The notes: a model not told the origin generated them from the letters alone. Shown: positions 17,360 to 26,105, counted from the stretch's first letter. The stretch is DNA of 64,000 nt from Phocaeicola coprophilus DSM 18228 = JCM 13818 (GCF_000157915.1 NZ_EQ973643.1:299771-363770), one strand, 5' to 3'. Numbers and translations: made by a program.

Positions 17360-17754
17360 AAGAAAAACCGGTCGTGGGTATTGCGACCGACGGTGCCCAT
17401 TCTGCAAAAGAGAGGTTGACACGCTTCCGGGCTGTCGACCTCTCTTCAGGAAAAGAACTCTTTTCCAAAGCTATCGGTAACTGGACGAACAATATCGGGG
17501 AGTTTCTCGGCATTGTCGAGGCGGTCAGATATGTCATGGAACATCCGGAAAGTCCGCGAACAATCTACTCGGACAGCATTACAGCCATCACGTGGTATTG
17601 TAACAAACAGACAGCCTCTTCACGCAGATGCCCGGCATTGCAGAAAGCGGAGATATTCCTCAAAGTGATGGAGGCAAGAATCAAGGACATCGAAGTGCTG
17701 CACTGGGACAACCGCCTGTGGGGTGAGATTCCTGCCGACTTCGGAAACAAATAA
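17356..17754 (+). CDS. RNase HI-like nuclease
   Basis: 132 residues with the four acidic residues of the RNase H active site in the right order: Asp12 (IATDGA), Glu49 (NNIGEFLGI), Asp73 (YSDSITAI) and Asp128 near the end (EIPADFG). The family cuts the RNA strand of RNA:DNA hybrids. The protein is a little shorter than E. coli RnhA (155). The start at 17356 gives a 4-bp ATGA overlap and follows AGGGAGGA. As element cargo it could remove primers or R-loops during element replication. Confidence 0.85.
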   Translation: MKEKPVVGIATDGAHSAKERLTRFRAVDLSSGKELFSKAIGNWTNNIGEFLGIVEAVRYVMEHPESPRTIYSDSITAITWYCNKQTASSRRCPALQKAEIFLKVMEARIKDIEVLHWDNRLWGEIPADFGNK

Positions 17755-17764
17755 CAACATCAAT

Positions 17765-17968
17765 ATGGCAAAATTAAAATCACAGTCACAGAAATATGTT
17801 GAGCTGAAGGAGGAAGACTACCTGCTGCTCATCGAGAATACCATCAAGATGGAAGCCCTGAAGATTGCCGGTATCGAAAAGATGCCCATATACAAGGCTA
17901 TGGAACATATCCTTGAACACGAGCACATCGACCTGCTCGTCAAACCCGTTTCAAGGAGATATTCTTGA
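17765..17968 (+). CDS. Hypothetical small helical protein
   Basis: 67 residues, helical, with a Lys/Gln-rich start (MAKLKSQSQKY). Not recognised. It lies 10 bp after the RNase H gene and is the last gene of the mobile-element region. Confidence 0.6.
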   Translation: MAKLKSQSQKYVELKEEDYLLLIENTIKMEALKIAGIEKMPIYKAMEHILEHEHIDLLVKPVSRRYS

Positions 17969-18003
17969 TTTTTTTAGGTGGACAATAATACACCCCACAA
18001 GCA

Positions 18004-18070
18004 AAATCAATGCTTATCAGTACCAAATGATAGTATATAATAACAATTAATGTAAATCAATGCAAATCAG
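18004..18070 (+). repeat. Spaced 17-bp direct repeat
   Basis: AAATCAATGCTTATCAG (18004-18020) and AAATCAATGCAAATCAG (18054-18070) differ at two positions and start 50 bp apart. They lie in the 456-bp gap where the mobile-element genes end. They could be recombinase arm sites or a regulator's sites. Confidence 0.6.
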
Positions 18071-18079
18071 ATGATTAAG

Positions 18080-18126
18080 AAAGTGGCGCATGTACGGAAT
18101 TATCTATACCATACATGCGCCACTTT
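18080..18126 (+). terminator. Long perfect dyad, likely bidirectional terminator
   Basis: AAAGTGGCGCATGTA (18080-18094) and TACATGCGCCACTTT (18112-18126) are perfect 15-bp complements with a 17-nt loop. No long T-run follows directly (GCTCTATACACTTTTTG). It may terminate the element's last operon or mark its end. Confidence 0.55.
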
Positions 18127-18203
18127 GCTCTATACACTTTTTGATTTCCTTGATTGATAAAAGAAGGTTCTTTTCCAGTGTTTTACAATCCGACTTTTTT
18201 ATA

Positions 18204-18211
18204 TACTTTTG
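18204..18211 (+). promoter_or_regulatory. Possible -7 box TACTTTTG
   Basis: Matches TAnnTTTG; transcription would enter the non-coding stretch before 18,425. No open frame of note follows, so it could give a leader or small RNA. Confidence 0.35.
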
Positions 18212-18326
18212 TCTTCAGTATCAGTTGGTTATTGAAACCCTCTATGTATGCTTATAAGTAGAGATTAGCTTTTTTAAGCGAAACTAACTACTGGTTATCA
18301 ATCAATTATCAAACAAAAAAAGTTTG

Positions 18327-18380
18327 CCGGCTGACATGCCCTTTTTTTATTCATGAAAAAAGATTCATAAAATCAGCCGG
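18327..18380. repeat. Inverted repeat upstream of lipoprotein gene
   Basis: CCGGCTGA (18327-18334) and TCAGCCGG (18373-18380) enclose a 38-nt A/T-rich loop with a run of seven Ts. It may be a terminator of incoming transcription. Confidence 0.4.
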
Positions 18381-18397
18381 TTCACCAAAAAATTGTG

Positions 18398-18405
18398 TAC
18401 TTTCG
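18398..18405 (+). promoter_or_regulatory. Possible -7 box TACTTTCG
   Basis: Near-match to TAnnTTTG, 19 bp before ATG 18425. The -33 element is not clear. Confidence 0.4.
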
Positions 18406-18424
18406 CAAAAAACAAATCGGAACA

Positions 18425-19423
18425 ATGAAAGGACGCCATTCGCTATTGTTGATACTAGCTCTTACTCTGCTTCTTCCCGCCTGCCGGAAAGAAGTCAAAT
18501 TTGAACTGACAGGAGAACTCACCGGTCTGCAGACAGACAGACTGTTAGTCATCTATGACGATCCGGTAGCCAGACTGGACACAATCTTTCCGAAAAACGG
18601 AACATTTACCTATACATTTATTCCTGATACATTCACCAATTTCCGACTGGTGAACGACTCTGGTATGTACATCCCGATATTTGCAGGAAAAGGCTGGGAA
18701 GTCAGGCTGAAAGGAAGCTTCCGCCACCCTGAGACAGAAGGTGACGGGCCCAACTCCGACTACCGTGATTTCCTGAGCAGCATCAGCGGCCATGAGAATG
18801 ATACAGCCTTCCTCCGCAAGCAAGCTGAAACCTTTATCCAGAGCCATCCGGAATCCTTCGCCTCGGCCTATGTGCTGGAACAATACTTCATCCGTACAGC
18901 CAACCCCGACCGCGACCGGATCAGCCGTCTGATGGAGCCTCTGACAGGCAGGGTGAAAGACTGCCGGGTACTTGCCCCCGCCACTGCCCTGCCGGGTGAA
19001 AAGAAGAACGACAGCCGGTTTGTCAGCTATTTCTCCTGCAAGGACCGCAACGGGAAATACCTTTCCTGGAACAGCGGCAAGGAAGCATACACGCTGATCA
19101 GTTTCTGGGCCAGCTGGGATGCAGCCAGCATCAGCGAACGCGATTCGCTCTTCAGCCTGCTCAGCGATTTTCCTGAAGAAAAATTCAGGGTGCTGAATTT
19201 CTCGCTCGACACCAGCCGCGAAGACTGGCTCAAGGCCTGCCGCGAAGACAGCAAGCAATGGATGGAGACCTGCGACTTCAAGGGATGGGACAACCAGCTT
19301 GTCAGGCAGAACTCCGTCGCCCGCCTGCCGGCCAACCTGCTGATTGACCACAGCCGCAGAATCCTCGGCACCGGCCTTCACGGAGAAGCCCTCAAGGCGA
19401 AACTGAAGGAACTCATCAAATAA
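18425..19423 (+). CDS. Thioredoxin-like lipoprotein lacking CxxC
   Basis: 332 residues. Signal peptide with lipobox (LLLPAC), so a lipidated envelope protein. The N-terminal half (about 25-110) looks like the DUF4369 beta domain that precedes many Bacteroidetes TlpA-type proteins. The C-terminal half (about 205-332) is a thioredoxin fold: 'ISFWASWDAAS' stands where redox-active members have FWASWCxxC, and 'ARLPANLLID' is the cis-proline segment. Both active cysteines are absent, so it cannot act as a thiol oxidoreductase and may be structural or binding. ATG 18425 was chosen over 18395 because it gives the signal peptide directly. It precedes comM by 32 bp. Confidence 0.85.
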   Translation: MKGRHSLLLILALTLLLPACRKEVKFELTGELTGLQTDRLLVIYDDPVARLDTIFPKNGTFTYTFIPDTFTNFRLVNDSGMYIPIFAGKGWEVRLKGSFRHPETEGDGPNSDYRDFLSSISGHENDTAFLRKQAETFIQSHPESFASAYVLEQYFIRTANPDRDRISRLMEPLTGRVKDCRVLAPATALPGEKKNDSRFVSYFSCKDRNGKYLSWNSGKEAYTLISFWASWDAASISERDSLFSLLSDFPEEKFRVLNFSLDTSREDWLKACREDSKQWMETCDFKGWDNQLVRQNSVARLPANLLIDHSRRILGTGLHGEALKAKLKELIK

Positions 19424-19455
19424 CCGGAAAAACATACAATAAAGAAAAACACACC

Positions 19456-20994
19456 ATGCTGGTCAAAACATTCGGTGCCGCCGTACAAGGTATCGACGCC
19501 ACCCCCGTCACCATCGAAGTCAACAGTTCCCGCGGCATCCGCTTCTTTCTGGTCGGCCTGCCCGACTCGGCCGTCAGGGAAAGTCATGAACGCATCGTAT
19601 CAGCCCTCCAGGTAAACGGCTACCCGTTTCCCGCCTGCCAGCTGGTGGTCAATATGGCACCGGCCGATATCCGCAAGGAAGGATCGGCCTACGACCTTCC
19701 GCTGGCCGCCGGCATTCTGGCTGCAACCGGCGGAATCCGCAGCGACCGGCTTCCGCACCTGATGCTGACGGGAGAGCTCGGGCTCGACGGAAGTCTGCAG
19801 CCCGTCCGCGGTGCCCTGCCCATTGCGCTGGCCGCACGCCGCCAGGGGCTGGAAGGACTGATCCTTCCCCGCCGGAATGCCTGCGAAGCTGCCGTGGTGG
19901 AAGGCATTGACATATATGGAGCTGACAACATCGGCCAGGTGATCCGCTTCCTCAACGGAGAAGAAGACCTGCCGGTCACGCATACGGACATCCGGGAGAT
20001 ATTTGCCCGCGGACAGGAAACAGCCGGCCCGGACTTTGCCGACGTGAAAGGACAGGAAAGCGTAAAGCGTGCCCTGGAAGTGGCAGCGGCAGGCGGCCAC
20101 AACATCCTGATGATCGGGCCTCCCGGAAGCGGGAAGTCCATGATGGCCCGCCGCCTGCCCGGCATTCTGCCGCCGCTGACCCTTGAGGAAAGTCTGGAAA
20201 CAACCAAGATCCATTCCGTAGCCGGAACACTGGGAAAAGATACCCCGCTCATCACCGTGCGTCCCTTCCGGAGCCCGCATCACACCATCTCACAGGTGGC
20301 CATGACAGGAGGAGGTGCCAGCCCGCAGCCCGGCGAGGTGAGCCTGGCCACGGGCGGTGTGCTCTTTCTGGACGAGCTGCCCGAATTCAGCCGCAGCGTG
20401 CTTGAAGTGCTCCGCCAGCCGCTCGAAGACCGCCACATCACGGTGTCGCGCGCCCGCTACACCGTTGACTATCCGGCCGGCTTCATGCTGGTGGCCTCCA
20501 TGAATCCCTGCCCGTGCGGATATCACAATCATCCGACACGCCCCTGCGTGTGTACACCGGGACAGGTGCAGCGCTATCTCAGCCGCATCTCCGGGCCGCT
20601 TCTCGACCGCATTGACATGCAGGTGGAAATCACCCCTCTCCCCTTCGAGAAGATGTCCGACGCCCGTCCTTCCGAACCGAGCGCCGTCATCCGGGAGCGC
20701 GTGGTCCGTGCCCGCCGGCTACAGGAAGAGCGGTTTGCCGCCTATCCGGGCATCCACTGCAATGCCCGGATGACCTCCCGCCTGCTCGCCCGCTACGCCC
20801 GTCCGGACGAAACCGGCCTGCGCCTGCTGCAGACTGCCATGGAGCGGCTCAGCCTCTCGGCACGCGCCTACGACCGTATCCTGAAGGTGGCGCGCACCAT
20901 TGCCGATCTGGAAGGAAGCCCTTCCATCCTGCCCGCCCATCTGGCCGAAGCCATCGGCTACCGCAGCCTGGACCGTGCCGACTGGGCAGGATGA
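19456..20994 (+). CDS. comM: ComM/YifB family Mg-chelatase-like AAA+ ATPase
   Basis: 512 residues, the usual length. It has an N-terminal ChlI-like domain (about 20-165) with the Lon-protease-like fold, then a AAA+ module with Walker A GPPGSGKS (221-228), Walker B VLFLDE (302-307), and a C-terminal helical domain. A cysteine group '[10 protein letters not shown]' (about 352-361) with 'RPCVC' is characteristic of the family and may bind zinc. Homologs such as Vibrio ComM are hexameric helicases that promote branch migration during natural transformation; in Bacteroidales the role is untested. It ends 4 bp from the convergent ABC ATPase gene. Confidence 0.93.
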   Translation: MLVKTFGAAVQGIDATPVTIEVNSSRGIRFFLVGLPDSAVRESHERIVSALQVNGYPFPACQLVVNMAPADIRKEGSAYDLPLAAGILAATGGIRSDRLPHLMLTGELGLDGSLQPVRGALPIALAARRQGLEGLILPRRNACEAAVVEGIDIYGADNIGQVIRFLNGEEDLPVTHTDIREIFARGQETAGPDFADVKGQESVKRALEVAAAGGHNILMIGPPGSGKSMMARRLPGILPPLTLEESLETTKIHSVAGTLGKDTPLITVRPFRSPHHTISQVAMTGGGASPQPGEVSLATGGVLFLDELPEFSRSVLEVLRQPLEDRHITVSRARYTVDYPAGFMLVASMNPCPCGYHNHPTRPCVCTPGQVQRYLSRISGPLLDRIDMQVEITPLPFEKMSDARPSEPSAVIRERVVRARRLQEERFAAYPGIHCNARMTSRLLARYARPDETGLRLLQTAMERLSLSARAYDRILKVARTIADLEGSPSILPAHLAEAIGYRSLDRADWAG

Positions 20995-20998
20995 TCCG

Positions 20999-21673
20999 TC
21001 ATTCCACCTGCCGCCCATCGAAGAAACGGATCGTGCGCGAAGTCTGGCGTGCCTGTTCCTCATTGTGCGTCACCATGACGATGGTCCGTCCGTCTTCCCG
21101 GTTCAGCCGGTGGAGGATATCCATCACCTCCGCCCCCATCCGGGAGTCCAGGTTACCCGTCGGCTCGTCGGCCAGCAGGATCTCCGGATTGCCGATGATG
21201 GCACGGGCGATGGCCACACGCTGGCACTGCCCGCCCGAAAGCTGGCCGGGGAAATGGCGCATGCGGTGGCTCAGTCCCACCCGTTCGAGCACTTCCTGCG
21301 CCAGACGGAGGCGTTCCGACGATCCCGTTCCGCGGTAGAGCAGAGGAAGCTGCACATTGTCGATCACATTCAGCGAGCCGATCAGATGGAACGACTGGAA
21401 GACAAACCCCAGTGTCCGGTTGCGGAACTCTGCCAGCCGGCGGTCGCCCATGGCAGGGGTGATCACATTCCCGTTCAGCTCCAGCGTTCCGCTCGTCGGA
21501 GCATCCAGCAGGCCGATGATGTTCAGCAGCGTCGACTTGCCGCAGCCCGAAGGCCCCATCACGCTGAGAAATTCTCCCTTTTCCACTTCCAGGTTCACAT
21601 TCTCCAGAGCCTGGGTTTCAATCTCATTCACCCGGTAGATCTTATTGATCCCGGTCAGTCTGATTATTGCCAT
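20999..21673 (-). CDS. ABC transporter ATPase, MacB/LolD type
   Basis: 224 residues, a complete nucleotide-binding domain: Walker [10 protein letters not shown] (40-48), Q-loop FVFQSF (about 90-95), signature LSGGQ (145-149), Walker B ILLADE (165-170) and switch His in MVTHNEE. The short stand-alone form is typical of LolD/MacB-class exporters, which move substrates from the inner membrane or periplasm outward instead of importing. It is the last gene of the minus-strand series adaptor, permease, permease, ATPase (25,643 to 20,999), presumably transcribed from the sigma-54 promoter at 25,713-25,728. Confidence 0.93.
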   Translation of the reverse strand: MAIIRLTGINKIYRVNEIETQALENVNLEVEKGEFLSVMGPSGCGKSTLLNIIGLLDAPTSGTLELNGNVITPAMGDRRLAEFRNRTLGFVFQSFHLIGSLNVIDNVQLPLLYRGTGSSERLRLAQEVLERVGLSHRMRHFPGQLSGGQCQRVAIARAIIGNPEILLADEPTGNLDSRMGAEVMDILHRLNREDGRTIVMVTHNEEQARQTSRTIRFFDGRQVE

Positions 21674-21708
21674 ATTGCATTTGTTTTTTTAACTTGTTCA
21701 TACCATAC

Positions 21709-23031
21709 TTATTCATCACGCAGTGCGTCGGCCGGTTCCTCGCGGGCGATACGGCTCACGGGGATCAGCGTGCTGACGAGGGAAACCGCTGCCAGCAGGA
21801 CGTATACGACACTGCTCACCACCAGGAAATGGGCCAGCGGACGGTTCTGCCAATAGAAAGTATCAAGCCCGTCCGAACGGAAAGATTCTTCGGGCAGGTC
21901 TGCCATGCCGGAAGTCACGACATACTGTGCCACTGCCACAAGCCCGATCAGGAAGGCCACCGTAACCAGCAGCCAGGCTTCAACCAGAAAGCGCTTCCGT
22001 ACGTCACGTTTCGTCGCACCCAGACTGCGCATCAGGCCGATCTCCCCACGGCGGGCATCGCAGCGCACCCAGAAAGTGCCGGTCATGCCCAGGAAGATGC
22101 AGAGCAGGGCGAATCCGGCCAGAGCATACTGCACACGCAGTTTGTTCACTGTACCGCTATTTTCCAGTGCGTCCCGGATCTGCCGGTTGAACGAAATCAG
22201 TTCCGGATAGCAGAAATTGCCGATCTGAAGCTGCGGAGCCACTTCCTCGCGGAACCGCTTCTCGAAAGCCCGGGCATCCACGCCGTCCTTCAACCGGAAA
22301 ACGACAGTCCATTGCCAATTGATATAGGAACTCGGCTTAATCTCTGACATCGGAAAAACGACCAGCGGAAAGGGCAGCCTGTAATCGCGGTGCTTGAACT
22401 CACCGAACACGCCGGCCACTTCATACGGCTTGCCGCTCATAAAGAATTTCTTTCCCCGGACATCCGTTGTTCCGTAAAAGCGGCGGGCCAGTGTGGCCGA
22501 AACAAATGCCTTATCGCCGTTCAAACAGTCTTCCGGAATCTCGATGTCCCGTCCGGTAATTGCCTCGCGCACGCCGTAGGTGCGGAACAGGTTGCCACCA
22601 TCGCGGACATAAAACTCATAATACTGAGCCGACAGCTTCCGTGTCTGTGCGTTGTCAAGCGTGTCCGTGGTCAAGGTATTGCCGCTCCAGGACATGCAAT
22701 TGGGGAATGAATAAGGTCTCACGATGGTCAGATCCGCCACTTCCGGACACCGGCGGATCAGACCGGCAATGCGCAGGAGATTGTCCCGCTGGGCGGTGTC
22801 GGTCACCTCTTTCCGGTAACGCACATCGTTGGGCTCATAAGCCTCAAGGGTGAGCACATACCGTCCCTCGGATTCAAACCCGGGAGCAATCAGCCGGTTG
22901 CCCGTCAGCACACAGACGGGATCAATCACCGTCCACAAAAAGAAAGTCACTGCGATCAGCTCCAGCAGAATCCATCCGTTCTGTCTCCGCTGATTCCATA
23001 ATTGGTGTAGAATATTCTGAAACATAGTCAT
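21709..23031 (-). CDS. FtsX/MacB-type ABC transporter permease
   Basis: 440 residues. One N-terminal membrane helix (about 18-40), a large periplasmic domain (about 45-290) of the MacB_PCD type, then three membrane helices: about 302-322 (VQYALAGFALLCIFLGMTGT), about 350-370 and about 400-425. A 'RRGEIGLMRSLGATKRDVRKRF' motif lies between the first two, as is characteristic of FtsX-like permeases. It is paired with the second permease 6 bp upstream, implying a heterodimer. Substrate unknown. Confidence 0.88.
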   Translation of the reverse strand: MTMFQNILHQLWNQRRQNGWILLELIAVTFFLWTVIDPVCVLTGNRLIAPGFESEGRYVLTLEAYEPNDVRYRKEVTDTAQRDNLLRIAGLIRRCPEVADLTIVRPYSFPNCMSWSGNTLTTDTLDNAQTRKLSAQYYEFYVRDGGNLFRTYGVREAITGRDIEIPEDCLNGDKAFVSATLARRFYGTTDVRGKKFFMSGKPYEVAGVFGEFKHRDYRLPFPLVVFPMSEIKPSSYINWQWTVVFRLKDGVDARAFEKRFREEVAPQLQIGNFCYPELISFNRQIRDALENSGTVNKLRVQYALAGFALLCIFLGMTGTFWVRCDARRGEIGLMRSLGATKRDVRKRFLVEAWLLVTVAFLIGLVAVAQYVVTSGMADLPEESFRSDGLDTFYWQNRPLAHFLVVSSVVYVLLAAVSLVSTLIPVSRIAREEPADALRDE

Positions 23032-23037
23032 TGGTTT

Positions 23038-24348
23038 TTATCGCTGTGCATGAAGTGAATTGACAATGGAGTGACGCAACGCCCACAGGGCAGGTATCAG
23101 CGCCGAAAGCACATTCAGGAAAAGACAGACCAGAAAGGCCGTTGCGAAAACATAGGGATTGAAAAGCACCTCCGGTCCCAGGAAGAGAGACGCATCGGAG
23201 TATGCTCCCCTCATCCAGTTGGCTGCTCCCAGACTCAGGATCCATCCCCGGGCGGACAGAAGGATGGCCCACGACACCAGCATTCCGGCAACTCCGCCGA
23301 GGAAGGTCAGCAACAGGTTCTCCCACAGTACCTGGTTCACCAGCATCCGGCTGGTGGCTCCATACGCCCGCCGGACTCCCAGTTCGCCCAGGCGCCGGTC
23401 CATCCGTGAAGAAATCAGTCCGCCCAGATTCAGAGCCGGAATGAAAAGCAAGGCCAGCAGAATGTAAGCCAGCTGCCGGACGGTCTGCTTCACATCAGGC
23501 GCCCCCATGCAGTCCGTACGCAGCGAACTTTTCCAATAGTCGTCCGGCTGTTCCATCAGATCGCTGACATAGGGATGATCCTGCGCGTTATAACGCCGGA
23601 AAGCATCCTGCACTTCCGCCCGCAACTGCTTCTTTTCCGCCCGGGTCGGTGCCGTCAGATAGATCCAGAAAGCGCCGAGCAGCCTCCCGTCGGGGTCTTT
23701 GTCATCGAACCCCGGATAACGCGTCATGGGCATCCACAGGTCGGCGACCGTTGTGGGGGTTGCGTACGACACATCCTTCACCACTCCGCAGACCCGTATC
23801 CTCTCCGCATTCACGCTCAGATACTTCCCTGTCGCATCGGTCGTGGCAAACAGTTTCCGGGCCAGACTCTCGGAGATGACAGCCACGGGAAGACGGGAAT
23901 CCACATCAGCCTGTACAAAAGGCTTTCCCGAGAGAAAGCGGAAGGAAAACATGCTCCAGAACCCACAGTCCACGTAGCCAGGCAGGATTTCCTGGCTTCC
24001 CTGGTTGCCGGGCAGGTCTACCCGCATCTTGCTCCATCCGCCGCCTTGAAACACGGCAATCTGATCCAGATGGGGAAGATCCTTCAGCAGCGTCTTCGCC
24101 ACGAAATAAGAGACTCCGGTATTGCAGGATGTTCCATTCGAACCCTTATCCTGCGATTTCATCGTTTTGATCACCAGCATGCGGTCCCGGTTGTATTCCG
24201 GATAAACCGGTCCGGCCTTCACATAATAAATGACAAACAGAACCATCACCAGAGCAATGGAAAGTCCCGTTCCCACAATGTAAACCGACGAGAACAGCCG
24301 GTTCTGTTTCAGCATGATCCATGCTTGTCTGAAATAAACCCGTATCAT
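23038..24348 (-). CDS. FtsX/MacB-type ABC transporter permease
   Basis: 436 residues with the same architecture as its neighbour: N-terminal helix (about 18-42), extended periplasmic domain, and three C-terminal helices with 'RMDRRLGELGVRRAYGATSRML' between the first two, where the FtsX family usually has R-x-x-E-I-G-x-x-R-A-x-G-A. Sequence divergence from the partner suggests an old duplication and a heterodimeric transporter. It is 38 bp downstream of the adaptor gene. Confidence 0.88.
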   Translation of the reverse strand: MIRVYFRQAWIMLKQNRLFSSVYIVGTGLSIALVMVLFVIYYVKAGPVYPEYNRDRMLVIKTMKSQDKGSNGTSCNTGVSYFVAKTLLKDLPHLDQIAVFQGGGWSKMRVDLPGNQGSQEILPGYVDCGFWSMFSFRFLSGKPFVQADVDSRLPVAVISESLARKLFATTDATGKYLSVNAERIRVCGVVKDVSYATPTTVADLWMPMTRYPGFDDKDPDGRLLGAFWIYLTAPTRAEKKQLRAEVQDAFRRYNAQDHPYVSDLMEQPDDYWKSSLRTDCMGAPDVKQTVRQLAYILLALLFIPALNLGGLISSRMDRRLGELGVRRAYGATSRMLVNQVLWENLLLTFLGGVAGMLVSWAILLSARGWILSLGAANWMRGAYSDASLFLGPEVLFNPYVFATAFLVCLFLNVLSALIPALWALRHSIVNSLHAQR

Positions 24349-24386
24349 ATCTTTTGTCTTTTTTGTTGATTTCCTGTTTTATTTTC

Positions 24387-25643
24387 TCATTCCTTTTCTT
24401 TCAGTTTGATCTGTGTCCGGCTCTGATACATACTCATATCGCTCACCACCACGCAGTCACCTTCCTTCAGGCCGTCCAGCACTTCCACCTGGTCGTAGCT
24501 GCATGCTCCCAGACGGACCTTGCGCTTCACCAGCCGGCCACTGCCTTCTTTCACGAAAAGCTCGTACTCGCCGGCACCCACATAAAACGACCCGTTGCTG
24601 ATGCGAAGGGCCTCTTCCCTCACCGCATTGATGACATAAATATCAACTTTCAGTCCGGAACGCAGACGGCGGTTGCTGCTGTCATCCAGCTGCACCGTAA
24701 AGGACATGATTCCGTCACGGCTCAGCGGTGTCACGCTGCTCACCATCCCTTCCAGCCTTTCATGCCCGACGAGAACCATCGCCCTGGCACCGGCAGCAAT
24801 CCGGTCACTGTATGATTCGGCTGCCTCTCCATCTACCCGGAAATGACTCAGATCGGATACCACCGCCACCTGGCTCCCGGGCGCTACCTGCGATCCTACC
24901 TGCGTATTGATGGAAGTCAGGATGGCCTTACGCGGCGAACGCAGCTGAGCATCTTCCAGCGTACGCCGGGTTTCCGACAGACTCTTGCGGAAAATATCCA
25001 GTTCAAGCTGCTTCACTTTCAGATCAGCCTCCTTCACTTTCTGCTCGTTGGCATATTGCTGACGCAGCTGTTCCAGTTCCAGACATCCGGTATTATAAGC
25101 AAGTTCCGCCTGACGTACCCTGTCTGTAGTCCCCGATCCGAGGCTGTCCAGATAGCGTTCGTTGCGCAAATCAGCTTCCATGCGTCCCACCTTCATGGCC
25201 TGTACCTTCACCTTCATGGCCAGATCGCCAAGATAAGTTTCATTATTCATCCGCAACTGATCCAGCTGAAGCTGTTTCATCCGTTCCTCATCCAGCTGCT
25301 TGTGGTACTCGGTTTCCGTACTCTGAAGATCAAGCTTCAGCAACGGAGTCCCTGCCTCCACGCTGTCTCCGCTCCGGCGGTACACTTCCACAATACGTGC
25401 GCTGACCGGCGAGGTAATGATCTCCTCAACTGCCGGAACTATTTTTCCGGAAGCACTGACACTCACTTCCAGCGTACCGCGGTCCACGACACTGAAAAGC
25501 AGGTCCTTCTCATTCACGCGGCTCTGCATCAGTGAAGGAATCCAGGTGATGCCGCCAATCAGTAACAGTCCGGCCATTCCATAACCCAGCCACCGCTTCC
25601 GGCGTTCACGCTGCAATGTTTTCTTTGGTATTTCTCTATCCAT
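24387..25643 (-). CDS. HlyD/MacA-type periplasmic adaptor
   Basis: 418 residues. A basic N terminus (KRERRKRW-type) precedes one membrane helix (about 18-36). Then come the first half of the lipoyl domain (SGKIVPAVEEIITSPV), a long coiled-coil hairpin (about 105-245), the second lipoyl half (LRSPRKAILTSINTQVGSQV), and beta-barrel and membrane-proximal domains. Such adaptors connect an inner-membrane transporter to a TolC-type channel. It is the first gene of the four-gene export operon and divergent from the tolC-like gene, with two sigma-54 promoters between. Confidence 0.92.
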   Translation of the reverse strand: MDREIPKKTLQRERRKRWLGYGMAGLLLIGGITWIPSLMQSRVNEKDLLFSVVDRGTLEVSVSASGKIVPAVEEIITSPVSARIVEVYRRSGDSVEAGTPLLKLDLQSTETEYHKQLDEERMKQLQLDQLRMNNETYLGDLAMKVKVQAMKVGRMEADLRNERYLDSLGSGTTDRVRQAELAYNTGCLELEQLRQQYANEQKVKEADLKVKQLELDIFRKSLSETRRTLEDAQLRSPRKAILTSINTQVGSQVAPGSQVAVVSDLSHFRVDGEAAESYSDRIAAGARAMVLVGHERLEGMVSSVTPLSRDGIMSFTVQLDDSSNRRLRSGLKVDIYVINAVREEALRISNGSFYVGAGEYELFVKEGSGRLVKRKVRLGACSYDQVEVLDGLKEGDCVVVSDMSMYQSRTQIKLKEKE

Positions 25644-25712
25644 GATTATTTGAATTTTCCTTGTCCGTTTTCATACATATTCAAATCCGTTTTCAACGGT
25701 ACCCTTCCTGAA

Positions 25713-25728
25713 ACAATTTGCGTGCCAG
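25713..25728 (-). promoter_or_regulatory. Sigma-54 promoter for the efflux operon
   Basis: On the minus strand the sequence reads CTGGCACGCAAATTGT, close to the sigma-54 (RpoN) consensus TGGCACG-N4-TTGC, with the -24 GG and a -12 GT in place of GC. The expected start lies about 60 bp before the adaptor ATG. It is a mirror image of the promoter at 25,870-25,885. Confidence 0.7.
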
Positions 25729-25771
25729 AATCCTAACTGCCTGATTATCTGCAATACTTTATCTCCCCGAG

Positions 25772-25829
25772 TGTCCGAAAACGGACAGTCTTCCGCTACA
25801 GAATCAGAAAGTGTCCATTTCCGGACACT
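25772..25829. promoter_or_regulatory. Paired TGTCC-N6-GGACA dyads (shared upstream activator sites)
   Basis: Two dyads with the same half-sites and spacing: TGTCC (25772-25776)/GGACA (25783-25787) and TGTCC (25812-25816)/GGACA (25823-25827). They are 40 bp apart, nearly four helical turns, and centred at 25,799.5, the midpoint between the two sigma-54 promoters. The position (about 70-130 bp upstream of each start) is typical for enhancer sites of NtrC-type activators. The best candidate binder is the regulator encoded at 32,120. Confidence 0.7.
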
Positions 25830-25869
25830 CACTGGAAGAGCTATATCTGATAATCAACGACTTGCGATT

Positions 25870-25885
25870 CTGGCACTGGATTTGT
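25870..25885 (+). promoter_or_regulatory. Sigma-54 promoter for the TolC-type gene
   Basis: CTGGCACTGGATTTGT matches TGGCAC-N5-TTG with -24 GG (25872-25873) and -12 GT (25884-25885), the same deviation from GC as the divergent promoter. The expected start is near 25,897, which would leave a leader of about 210 nt. Confidence 0.7.
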
Positions 25886-25910
25886 GTATTTCTTTCCGAA
25901 CGGACAAAAC

Positions 25911-26100
25911 AGAACAGCCACCTTGCAAATACAGAACAAAAAACGGAAAAATCCGCGATACAAAACAGAAAAAAGACCGAAAAGCCCGAGAAAAGACCGG
26001 AAAGTCCGAAAACAAACCGGAAGACCCGAAAAAGCAAGCAAGCCGGAAGCCCGAGAAAACGGGCAAACCGGAAACCAGAACCATAAAAATAAAACAACAA
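25911..26100 (+). other. T-depleted, purine-rich leader of the TolC-type gene
   Basis: By my count only 8 of 190 bases are T. The stretch is A-rich with repeated short units such as GACCGAAAAG, CCCGAGAAAAG and ACCGGAAAG. The resulting RNA would be nearly U-free and largely unstructured. The tolC frame is open through it back to 25,884, coding a Lys/Arg-rich stretch unlike any export signal, so I treat it as untranslated leader. Confidence 0.5.
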
Positions 26101-26105
26101 GCCAT

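Noticed and set aside
1-17968. Prophage
   Set aside because: No capsid, terminase, portal, tail or lysis gene was seen. Small accessory genes, LPD28-like and DpnD/PcfM-like proteins fit a conjugative or integrative element better.
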